Below are positions 1-5,117 of a stretch of DNA of 5,499 nt, piece by piece. Every line of letters begins with the position of its first letter. Positions within the stretch are counted from its first letter, which is position 1. Both the position numbers and the translations under genes were made by a program. Location of the stretch: the NCBI GenBank assembly GCA_021803885.1, contig JAJZKY010000376.1:1-5499 (forward strand). Direction: 5' to 3'. The notes under the pieces were generated by a model that was given only the letters and a program-made list of their open reading frames with translations, was not told the origin of the DNA and ran no database searches. The DNA is from Planctomycetota bacterium (lineage in GTDB: Bacteria; Planctomycetota; Phycisphaerae; WQYP01; JAJZKY01).

Positions 1-798
1 GACGCTGAGGCCCTTCAGCAAGAGTCGTTTCGCGGTAGCCTGCCGTTCCTCGAGCAGCCCTTCTCGCCGCCCTTCTTGCCGCCCCTCCTGCTTGGCCGTT
101 TCCATGGCGGTCGCATAATCGTGCAAGGCTTTTTGCCGGGCTTCGTAGCGCTGGCGGGTTTGTTCGTCGTGACTCAGAAACTCCAACGCATTAAAGGCTT
201 TCTCCATGATCGGATCTCCTTTCACTAAGCGTTCGCGCTCGGCGGCCGTCTTCACTTTCAAAAAGGCGAGCCAGCGAATGAGCGCGGTCTGTTCGTGGAG
301 CATCGCTCGAGCGAGTTTCGGCACTTCGAGAAAATGTAACGTCAAATGGTCCGTGAACAATGCCCCGTCTTGATTGCGCAGTTGAAACACATTATGCACC
401 CGATCGTTGGGTATTTCCACAAAGTCGAGCACGTTAATCGCAATGGTAGGCCGCAGGGTATGATACGTGTCGCTTTCGTGCAACTGCCCTTCGTAGAGTT
501 TGGCCCAATAATACAGGCTGCGCTCGCGCATTTCCCCGGTGTTGCGGATTTGGATTTCGATATCGATGAGGATCGCCTGGTCCGTACGGGCAACAATGTC
601 CAAGACCGACATCTTATCCGTTAGCGCATCCTTGTCGATGTAGGGATTCAGGAGTTGGACCGACGTTACCCGTGGTGCGCCGGCATCCTCAAAGATGCCG
701 TTCAAAAACGCAATGAGAATGTCGGTGCGTTCTTCGTCGCCAAACAAGCGTTTAAAGAGAAAGTCCACTAAGGGACTTAACTGCCGCTCATCCGCCAT
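1..798 (-). CDS. Rpn family recombination-promoting nuclease / putative transposase (PD-(D/E)XK), 3' end cut by window
   Basis: The frame is open from ATG at 798 to the window edge, giving 266 residues with no stop, so only the extreme C-terminus is missing. The N-terminus (LSPLVDFLFKRLFGDEERTD, residues 7-26) and the following LIAFLNGIF are typical of the PDDEXK_2/TIGR01784 group. The likely nuclease core is Asp67 in SVLDIVA and Glu81-x-Gln83 in LIDIEIQIRN, followed by RSLYYWAKLYEGQL and RPTIAINVLDF. Residues 233-251 (ETAKQEGRQEGRREGLLEER) form the charged EGR-repeat tail common at the C-terminus of these proteins. Characterised E. coli Rpn members are DNA endonucleases that raise RecA-independent recombination; for this protein, nuclease activity is inferred from the motif. 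The start is fixed by a near-perfect Shine-Dalgarno AGGAGGTG seven bases upstream. It is transcribed away from the transposon and looks intact, with no frameshift seen. Confidence 0.88.
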   Translation of the reverse strand, partial: MADERQLSPLVDFLFKRLFGDEERTDILIAFLNGIFEDAGAPRVTSVQLLNPYIDKDALTDKMSVLDIVARTDQAILIDIEIQIRNTGEMRERSLYYWAKLYEGQLHESDTYHTLRPTIAINVLDFVEIPNDRVHNVFQLRNQDGALFTDHLTLHFLEVPKLARAMLHEQTALIRWLAFLKVKTAAERERLVKGDPIMEKAFNALEFLSHDEQTRQRYEARQKALHDYATAMETAKQEGRQEGRREGLLEERQATAKRLLLKGLSV

Positions 799-802
799 GG
801 GG

Positions 803-811
803 CCACCTCCT
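803..811 (-). promoter_or_regulatory. Ribosome binding site of the Rpn-family gene
   Basis: On the minus strand AGGAGGTGG lies just upstream of ATG at 798, with seven bases between the GGAGG core and the start codon. It is close to the full anti-16S complement and fixes the start of this gene. Confidence 0.75.
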
Positions 812-822
812 GTGGTGTTTCT

Positions 823-828
823 ATTGTA
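823..828 (-). promoter_or_regulatory. Candidate -10 box for the Rpn-family gene
   Basis: The minus strand reads GGGTACAATAG here, with TACAAT matching five of six bases of the sigma-A -10 consensus. It would start transcription near 816, only a few bases before the ribosome binding site. No convincing -35 box was found at 16-18 bp spacing, so this is tentative. The same nine bases GGGTACAAT occur in the tnpB promoter at 1669-1677. Confidence 0.3.
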
Positions 829-1178
829 CCCGATGTGCGCCATACCGTACGATCCCGCCACCACGTCGCAACCCGCCCCAGCACCCTCAGTTCTTCGCTG
901 GGGTGATCGGTGATCGGACGCATCGCCTGTCTCAGCAACCCCGCCAAGTTCCGGAACCGCCGGTCAGACAGCCCCTGCGTTGGCGTAGCGGCTAAGGCTC
1001 TACCCTCGGTTCCATCCTCAAAACGGCGCACGATGGGTCTAAGACTCCTCTCGCGACCAATGCGGCGATTGCAGCCAATCTAAGGCGATTTCAGCAGACG
1101 TATCATCTAACCATGCCGATAGACTTCTGCTTGCATGGGCAGGCTCTCAGTCCGTGGGATGTCACATTTTTTCCTAGG

Positions 1179-1183
1179 TTTAT
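1179..1183 (+). other. Candidate left target site / TAM of the element (TTTAT)
   Basis: In this family the element inserts 3' of a short T-rich tetra- or pentanucleotide, which also serves as the transposon-adjacent motif recognised by TnpB. TTTAT lies 16 bases before the left hairpin and is the best match nearby. This is inference from position and composition only. Confidence 0.3.
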
Positions 1184-1199
1184 CAGATGCGCCGTAAAA

Positions 1200-1219
1200 C
1201 TCCGTCGTTCAGGGCGGAG
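1200..1219 (+). repeat. Left-end subterminal hairpin of the IS605-type element
   Basis: CTCCGTC (1200-1206) pairs with GGCGGAG (1213-1219) around the six-base loop GTTCAG, seven pairs including one T-G. TnpA of this family binds such imperfect hairpins in single-stranded DNA. The sequence is closely related to the right-end hairpin, which supports reading both as ends of one element. Confidence 0.65.
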
Positions 1220-1230
1220 ATATCAGGCGC

Positions 1231-1247
1231 TGACCCCGGAGGGGTCA
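1231..1247. repeat. Perfect 7-bp inverted repeat at the tnpA stop codon
   Basis: TGACCCC (1231-1237) and GGGGTCA (1241-1247) are exact complements around a three-base centre GGA. The tnpA stop codon (TGA, 1247-1245 on the minus strand) forms the foot of the stem. In tnpA mRNA this would be a compact GC-rich hairpin. There is no T-run after it, so it is not a canonical terminator. It could slow transcription leaving the element or protect the 3' end. Confidence 0.5.
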
Positions 1248-1661
1248 ATCCGGCGTTTCCTGTTGCTCGATGTATGGCTTGATGATCGACAGGGGGGCTC
1301 CTCCAGCCGACCCGGCAAAATAACTGGGGGACCAGAGGCTGCCGCCCCACAGCGCTCGCTCAAGGCTTGGATAGTGCGGCTTACGGATCAGTCGGGAGGA
1401 GACGCCCTTGAGGCTATTCACCAGTCGGGAAATGGCGACCTTCGGCGGGTAGGTAATCAGCCATTGCACATGATCCTGCTCGCCGTCGAATTCCTCCAAG
1501 GTCGCTTCGAAGTCCTGGCACACGTCGGAAAAGATGGCCCACAGGTCCTCCAAAATCGCTTTCGTGAAGACCAACCGCCGAGACTTGGCAACAAAGACCC
1601 AATGTACATGGAGGGTGAAGACACAATGTCTACCGGTTCTGTAGTCGCTTGAATTGTCCAT
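1245..1661 (-). CDS. tnpA: IS200/IS605 family transposase TnpA (Y1 HUH-type), with HUQ variant motif
   Basis: TnpA is the single-strand DNA transposase that nicks and joins element ends through a tyrosine. The 138-residue product from ATG 1661 has the family layout: FTLHVHWVFVAKSRRLVF near the N-terminus, EFDGEQDHVQWLITYPP around the metal site, LVNSLKGVSSRLIRK, then LWSPSYFAGSAGGAP and the C-terminal helix IIKPYIEQQ. The likely nucleophile is Tyr130, with Gln134 four residues on as the expected metal ligand. The HUH pair should be His64-Val-His66, but residue 66 is Gln (CAA at 1466-1464), which may weaken or abolish activity. The frame is open up to 1685, adding eight residues. I prefer 1661 because the predicted promoter would start transcription at about that base, and family length fits. 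No Shine-Dalgarno site is visible, so a leaderless start is possible. It is divergent from tnpB. Confidence 0.87.
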   Translation of the reverse strand: MDNSSDYRTGRHCVFTLHVHWVFVAKSRRLVFTKAILEDLWAIFSDVCQDFEATLEEFDGEQDHVQWLITYPPKVAISRLVNSLKGVSSRLIRKPHYPSLERALWGGSLWSPSYFAGSAGGAPLSIIKPYIEQQETPD

Positions 1662-1677
1662 AGACCGAGGGTACAAT
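1649..1677 (+). promoter_or_regulatory. tnpB promoter (TTGAAT - 17 bp - TACAAT)
   Basis: A -35 box TTGAAT (1649-1654) and a -10 box TACAAT (1672-1677) are separated by exactly 17 bp, each one or two mismatches from sigma-A consensus. Transcription would start near 1684, upstream of ATG 1712 and downstream of ATG 1676. This supports the later tnpB start. The -35 box lies inside the tnpA reading frame. Confidence 0.55.
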
Positions 1678-1696
1678 GGACGCAATAGCGCGTCAA
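1668..1696 (-). promoter_or_regulatory. Candidate tnpA promoter (TTGACG - 17 bp - TACCCT)
   Basis: On the minus strand TTGACG (1696-1691) is followed after 17 bp by TACCCT (1673-1668). The -35 box is a five-of-six match, but the -10 box matches only three of six bases. Its -10 box overlaps the tnpB -10 box, so the two promoters could not be occupied together. Transcription would start at about 1661, the A of the preferred tnpA ATG. Confidence 0.35.
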
Positions 1697-1711
1697 GAAC
1701 GGGGGCGCCTC

Positions 1712-3022
1712 ATGCAAGAAACGACCGTCTCCTCGTATCGCGTGTCCTTGTCCCCGACCGAGTGGGCAAAAGCATCCGATGCCCGTCGGGCGGCGGGAGA
1801 CTTGTGGACGCGCCTGGTAAAGATTCACCGGTTCTGCCGTCGGCGGCATTGGCCGTGGCCGACGGAATCCCAACTCAAGGCGCATTTCAAACGACGCTTC
1901 CCGTTACACTCGCAAACCGTTCAAGCACTCATCGAGAAGTTCTCCGCGACGATTGAGGGGGTGCGCACAAAACGCAAGCACGGCGATCCGCAGGCGCGAT
2001 ATCCCTTCCGCCGTCGTCGATACTTCAATCCGATCTTCAAAGGTCAAGCTCTGAAAAGGGAAGGGTCGTCTCTGCTGTTGCCCCTCGGGCGCGGGCGCGA
2101 CCCGATTCGGGTGCATCTCCCGGTACCCATGCCGACCGGCGCGATGGTGCAAGCCGAGTTGGGGTACGGTGCGATCTATCTGACCGTCACCCGCGAGATG
2201 CCTGATCCCGTGCCCGTCCCCTCCAGCAAGGCTGGAGGACTCGATATTGGCGTCATTCACCTCGGCATGGTGTCCGATGGCGAAGAGGCCTTAGCGATCG
2301 CCGGTCGGGGCCTCCGCTCCGTTAAGCAAGGCCGCGCCAAAGCGCTGACCAAGCTCCAGAAAAAGCGGAGCCGCACGAAACCCGGGTCCCGGCGGCGGAA
2401 ACGCCTTAACCGGGCGCGACACCGCACCAGCCAAAAATCTGAACGGATTACCCGCAATGCACTGCATCATGCCGCCAATCAGATCGTCGCGTTTTGCTTC
2501 GCTTACGGAATTACGATCCTGTACGCGGGGGATCTTGGTACCCTCAACCACAAGAAACGGCACCGTCGATCCCGGAGGACCCATCAAGAGGTTGGGGCGC
2601 TGGAGTTCGGGCGGTTGGAACAATACTTGGCATCCAAGCTTCGTCGGCAGGGTATCCAGCTCGTGCAAATCAGTGAGGCGTACCCGTCCCAAACGTGGCC
2701 GCAATGCGGCCACCTCACCAAGGTGGCGGGCCGTACCTATCGTTGTCGCGCCTGTCACTATCGGGCGCATCGCGATGGCGTCGGTGCGGTGAACATCCTC
2801 AATAAGGGGATGCATGGGGAGATTCGCCCCGGGGAGCGGTTAGTCCCCCAACGGATCACGTATCGCCGTCCCGTCCCTCTCAAAAGGGCGTTAAGGCGTA
2901 GTCCGGCTGAACCCCGGCATGTTGCTGGCGGGATAAGCGGTGGCGAGTCAGGAGGGTCACTCCGAGGGTCTCTCGACCCGCGACGCAGCCATGGTGGTTC
3001 CCCCAGAATCTCCGCCCTTTAG
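1712..3022 (+). CDS. tnpB: RNA-guided nuclease TnpB (IS605 OrfB), rearranged RuvC site, degenerate zinc ribbon
   Basis: TnpB is the omega-RNA-guided DNA endonuclease ancestral to Cas12. The 436-residue product from ATG 1712 is full length. Residues about 1-165 are the N-terminal RNA/DNA-recognition part. RuvC-I is GGLDIGVIHLGMVSDG with Asp178. An Arg/Lys-rich segment follows (about 203-248). The RuvC-II strand is ITILYAGDLGTLN, with Gly273 where most TnpBs have Glu. Glu322 in QISEAYPSQT is the likely replacement, and RuvC-III is HRDGVGAVNIL with Asp355. The zinc ribbon has Cys332, Cys345 and Cys348, but its first cysteine is Trp329 (TGG, 2696-2698). The Gly/Arg/Ser-rich tail (about 369-436) overlaps the presumed omega RNA, and the stop TAG sits at the loop of the right-end hairpin. 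An upstream in-frame ATG at 1676 lies within the predicted -10 box and is less likely; the preferred ATG follows a weak GGGGGCG. Confidence 0.88.
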   Translation: MQETTVSSYRVSLSPTEWAKASDARRAAGDLWTRLVKIHRFCRRRHWPWPTESQLKAHFKRRFPLHSQTVQALIEKFSATIEGVRTKRKHGDPQARYPFRRRRYFNPIFKGQALKREGSSLLLPLGRGRDPIRVHLPVPMPTGAMVQAELGYGAIYLTVTREMPDPVPVPSSKAGGLDIGVIHLGMVSDGEEALAIAGRGLRSVKQGRAKALTKLQKKRSRTKPGSRRRKRLNRARHRTSQKSERITRNALHHAANQIVAFCFAYGITILYAGDLGTLNHKKRHRRSRRTHQEVGALEFGRLEQYLASKLRRQGIQLVQISEAYPSQTWPQCGHLTKVAGRTYRCRACHYRAHRDGVGAVNILNKGMHGEIRPGERLVPQRITYRRPVPLKRALRRSPAEPRHVAGGISGGESGGSLRGSLDPRRSHGGSPRISAL

Positions 3023-3053
3023 GGCCGGGAGGTTCAAGCTAACTAACTAACCG
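2890..3053 (+). ncRNA. Predicted omega RNA (right-end RNA) with guide
   Basis: In IS605 elements the RNA that guides TnpB is made from the 3' end of tnpB and the right end, and its guide is the first 16 or so bases outside the element. Here the scaffold would end at GGTTCAA (3037) and the guide would begin GCTAACTAACTAACC (3038 on). Visible stems are GGAG/CTCC (2951-2954 with 2960-2963), GGGTC/GACCC (2966-2970 with 2975-2979, loop TCTC) and the right-end hairpin at 3010-3031. The 5' boundary and guide length are assumed from the family, not read from the sequence. Confidence 0.5.
3010..3031 (+). repeat. Right-end subterminal hairpin of the IS605-type element
   Basis: CTCC (3010-3013) pairs with GGAG-type bases at 3028-3031, and GCCC (3014-3017) pairs with GGGC (3022-3025) around the loop TTTA. 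The bases C3026 and G3027 are bulged. The CCTTTAGG core followed by GGGAGGTTCAA is typical of right ends in this family. The tnpB stop codon TAG is at 3020-3022, in and beside the loop. Confidence 0.7.
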
Positions 3054-3106
3054 GTCCATTAGTCCCGTCACAAGGTCGCCACAGCAGCACCTGTGCCGTC
3101 GCTCCG

Positions 3107-3221
3107 TCACGCAACTTTATTGTCAATAAAAGGGAAGATGCGCCCGCGAATCCTGATCCCAGTACGGATCTTTATAGGCACGGTACGCATCTTTATTGGC
3201 AAGTACGCAACTATTTTGTGA
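3107..3221. repeat. Four degenerate 19-bp direct repeats, three in tandem
   Basis: Copies are at 3107-3125, 3162-3180, 3183-3201 and 3203-3221, with rough consensus GTACGCAWCTTTATTGKCA. The second and third copies agree at 17 of 19 positions; other pairs compared agree at 14-15. The last three start 21 and 20 bp apart, about two helical turns, while the first is 55 bp upstream of the second. The function is unknown. A protein-binding array or a decayed repeat family are both possible. Confidence 0.55.
3116..3130. repeat. AT-rich perfect palindrome TTTATTG-T-CAATAAA
   Basis: Seven-base arms are exact complements around a single central T. The left arm is part of the first 19-bp repeat. The stem is too AT-rich to be a good RNA terminator, so a dimeric protein site downstream of glmS is the more natural reading, though unproven. 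Confidence 0.35.
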
Positions 3222-3252
3222 AACGACAACACCGCCATCCGTCCATCATGCT

Positions 3253-5064
3253 TTACTCCACGGTGACACTCTTGGCCAGGTTCCTTGGCTTATCAACGTC
3301 TTCCCCGCGAGCAACCGCCGTCCAGTAGGCTAGCAACTGAAGCGGCATGGCGGCCAAGACGGGAGACAACCACGGCGAAGGAGGATGCACCTCCGCCATG
3401 GCATCTTGGCCCCAAGCACTACGCTGCGACTGATCAATGACGGCAAACACCTTGGCACCCCGGGCCTTCACCTCTTCCACATTAGAACGCAGTTTGACCG
3501 CTAAATCGGGTTGCGTCGAGATCGCGACTACAGGAACATCTTCCGTAATCAGGGCGAGAGTGCCGTGTTTCATCTCGCCGGCAGGATACGCTTCCGCATG
3601 AATGTAGCTAATCTCTTTCATTTTGAGTTGGCCTTCCATCGCCAAGGCATAATCCATTCCGCGTCCAATGTAAAACATTTGGTTGGAGGCTGCTAAAAGT
3701 TCCGAGTAATCGCGCATGCTGTCCGACTGAGCTAACCACGCTTCACCCAGCGCTGGCAAGAGCCCCAGTTGATCCACCAAGTCTGGTCGCGCACGATTTC
3801 TCGCTTGGGCCAGGGCGAGTGCTAACAGGCTGATCATGAGGATCTGGGTAGTATACGCCTTGGTTGACGCCACGGCAATTTCAGGACCAGCGTACGTATA
3901 GCCGGCCGCATCGGCGTCGCGCGCCAGCGTCGACCCCACCGAGTTCGTGATGGCGTAGGTATAAACCCCCCGTTCCCGGGCGAGGTGCAAAGAGGCTAAG
4001 GTATCGGCCGTTTCCCCTGACTGAGAGACGGCCAACACCAAAGTGTCGGGCGTCAAAAGCGGGCGTCGATAGCGAAATTCTGAGGCCACATCCACGTCCA
4101 CGGGGATGCCCGCCAAGTTTTCCAAAAGGACCTTACCTACCAGACCGGCATGATAGGCCGTGCCCGCTGCCACAATTTGGACCCTTTGCCAGCGCGCGAG
4201 TTCGGACGTACGAAGCCCCATCGCCTCGACTTCAATGGACTGATTTTGAATCCGGCCTAACAGGCAATCGGCCCAGGCTTCTGGCTGTTCCATGATTTCC
4301 TTCAGCATAAAATGGGAGTAGCCACCTCGTTCGGCTTGGCGCACATCCCAATTAACCGTCATCGGTTCTCGCTCAATTTCGGCGCCCGTCCTATCAAAAA
4401 TGGTCACATCATCGGCGGTGACTGCCGCCATGTCCCCGTTTTCCAGCACCAGCGCCCGATTGGTTGCATCCAAAAAAGCGCTGAAATCTGAGGCAATATA
4501 GTTGGCTCGATGGGCCAGACCAATGATTAAAGGACTCGCCCGTCGCACCGCCACGAGCAAGTCGGGCCGGTCGGCAACGACGGCCAGAAACGCGTAGGCT
4601 CCGTCCAGCCGTGTTTCCGTTTGACGCGCGGCGGATAGCAAATCGTCCGTGGCGCCATACTCCTCTAACAGATGCGGAATGACTTCGCTATCGGTCTCAG
4701 AGACAAAGCGATGGCCCTTGGCCGCCAATTCCGCTCGAAGCTCTACGTAGTTTTCCACGATGCCGTTATGCACGACGGCAATCTTGCCACTGCAGTCGAC
4801 GTGCGGGTGGGCGTTCTCATCCGTGGGCGCCCCGTGCGTCGCCCAACGGGTATGGGCTATGCCACAGGGGGACCCAGCCGGCAGGATATCCAAACGCGTC
4901 TCCAGCATCGCCACTTTGCCCGGAGACTTAGCCGTCGCCACCTTCCCTGAAGCTATCAGGGCCACGCCAGCGGAGTCATATCCCCGATATTCCAAGCGCT
5001 TGAGCCCCCTCATTAAGATGGGCAACGCATCTTGATCGCCGATGTAACCAACAATGCCGCACAT
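3253..5064 (-). CDS. glmS: Glutamine--fructose-6-phosphate aminotransferase (isomerizing), GlmS
   Basis: GlmS converts fructose-6-phosphate and glutamine to glucosamine-6-phosphate and glutamate, the first committed step to UDP-GlcNAc, in the cytoplasm. The 603-residue product matches the usual 600-610. The N-terminal class II glutaminase starts MCGIVGYIGDQDALP, with Cys2 as nucleophile after Met removal; GIAHTRWATHG (about 68-78), HNGIVENY (99-106) and SETDSEVIPHLLEEY (from 122) complete its site. The first SIS domain has AAGTAYHAGLVGK (299-311), SQSGETADT (347-355) and STKAYTTQ (400-407). The second has YIGRGMDYALAMEGQLKMKE and EAYPAGEMKHG (to 501). The end, DKPRNLAKSVTVE, is the family signature. 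ATG 5064 is chosen over ATG 5091 because Cys must be residue 2, and AAGGGGGAT lies just upstream. It follows glmM after 53 bp, probably in one operon. Confidence 0.97.
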   Translation of the reverse strand: MCGIVGYIGDQDALPILMRGLKRLEYRGYDSAGVALIASGKVATAKSPGKVAMLETRLDILPAGSPCGIAHTRWATHGAPTDENAHPHVDCSGKIAVVHNGIVENYVELRAELAAKGHRFVSETDSEVIPHLLEEYGATDDLLSAARQTETRLDGAYAFLAVVADRPDLLVAVRRASPLIIGLAHRANYIASDFSAFLDATNRALVLENGDMAAVTADDVTIFDRTGAEIEREPMTVNWDVRQAERGGYSHFMLKEIMEQPEAWADCLLGRIQNQSIEVEAMGLRTSELARWQRVQIVAAGTAYHAGLVGKVLLENLAGIPVDVDVASEFRYRRPLLTPDTLVLAVSQSGETADTLASLHLARERGVYTYAITNSVGSTLARDADAAGYTYAGPEIAVASTKAYTTQILMISLLALALAQARNRARPDLVDQLGLLPALGEAWLAQSDSMRDYSELLAASNQMFYIGRGMDYALAMEGQLKMKEISYIHAEAYPAGEMKHGTLALITEDVPVVAISTQPDLAVKLRSNVEEVKARGAKVFAVIDQSQRSAWGQDAMAEVHPPSPWLSPVLAAMPLQLLAYWTAVARGEDVDKPRNLAKSVTVE

Positions 5065-5070
5065 GGTCGA

Positions 5071-5078
5071 TCCCCCTT
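5071..5078 (-). promoter_or_regulatory. Ribosome binding site deciding the glmS start
   Basis: The minus strand reads AAGGGGGAT six bases before ATG 5064. Together with the required cysteine at position 2, this rules against the in-frame ATG at 5091, which would add nine residues before the catalytic N-terminus. Confidence 0.6.
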
Positions 5079-5117
5079 TTGGCACATTCATACGTAGACC
5101 TTGACGGAACGTTGCGC

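Larger units (their letters stand above)
812..1183. other. Intergenic stretch between the Rpn-family gene and the transposon left end
   Basis: No gene is supported with confidence. Apart from the -10 candidate, there is a minus-strand reading frame starting at GTG 1031 and ending at 777, overlapping the start of the Rpn gene by 22 bases. It has a weak upstream purine run (AGAGGAG, about 13 bases away). Its middle part (LSDRRFRNLAGLLRQAMRPI onward) reads like protein, but its last 20 or so residues run through the promoter and ribosome binding site of the next gene. It may be a gene remnant or chance. The stretch from 1084 to 1178 shows nothing recognisable beyond an AT-rich patch at 1163-1172. 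Confidence 0.4.
1184..3037. mobile_element. IS200/IS605 family (IS605-type) insertion sequence with divergent tnpA and tnpB
   Basis: The element has the IS605 layout: a Y1 transposase gene on the minus strand, an RNA-guided nuclease gene on the plus strand, and hairpins near both ends instead of terminal inverted repeats. The left hairpin (1200-1219) and right hairpin (3010-3031) share the pattern CTCCG...AGGGC.GGAG. The right end is placed after GGTTCAA (3031-3037), because TCAA just past the hairpin is a known right cleavage site in this family (IS608). The left end is placed just after TTTAT (1179-1183), a TTAC/TTAT-like target motif upstream of the left hairpin. This left edge is a guess and may be off by several bases. 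The length of about 1.85 kb is normal. No target duplication is expected, as these elements move as single-stranded circles. Confidence 0.82.
3038..3252. other. Gene-free stretch between the transposon right end and glmS
   Basis: No gene is seen. It begins with three CTAA units (3039-3050) directly at the transposon edge. Next come a weak hairpin CACAG/CTGTG (3080-3095), an AT-rich palindrome (3116-3130) and a set of degenerate 19-bp repeats (3107-3221). No classic GC-stem plus T-run terminator for glmS is visible on the minus strand. Confidence 0.6.

Noticed and set aside
1113..1652. Plus-strand reading frame of 179 codons
   Set aside because: It is antisense to tnpA, whose protein matches its family along the whole length. 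The opposite frame shows no recognisable motif and no ribosome binding site.
1676..1711. Upstream start of tnpB adding 12 residues
   Set aside because: ATG 1676 lies inside the predicted -10 box, so it would not be on the transcript from that promoter. The extra residues (from MDAIARQERG) have no family-like character.
2291..2815. Minus-strand reading frame of 174 codons opposite tnpB
   Set aside because: It is antisense to the RuvC core of tnpB, with no motif of its own. Long antisense frames are common in GC-rich genes.
3155..3174. Terminator-like stem GATCC-CAGTAC-GGATC followed by TTTAT on the plus strand
   Set aside because: Only five pairs with a broken T-run. It overlaps the start of a 19-bp repeat copy, so it is too weak to call a terminator.
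3107..3221. CRISPR array
   Set aside because: The repeats are short, imperfect and nearly contiguous, with gaps of one or two bases between the tandem copies instead of spacers, and no cas gene is nearby.
5065..5091. Upstream start of glmS at ATG 5091
   Set aside because: It would place nine residues before the catalytic N-terminal cysteine. A better ribosome binding site precedes ATG 5064.
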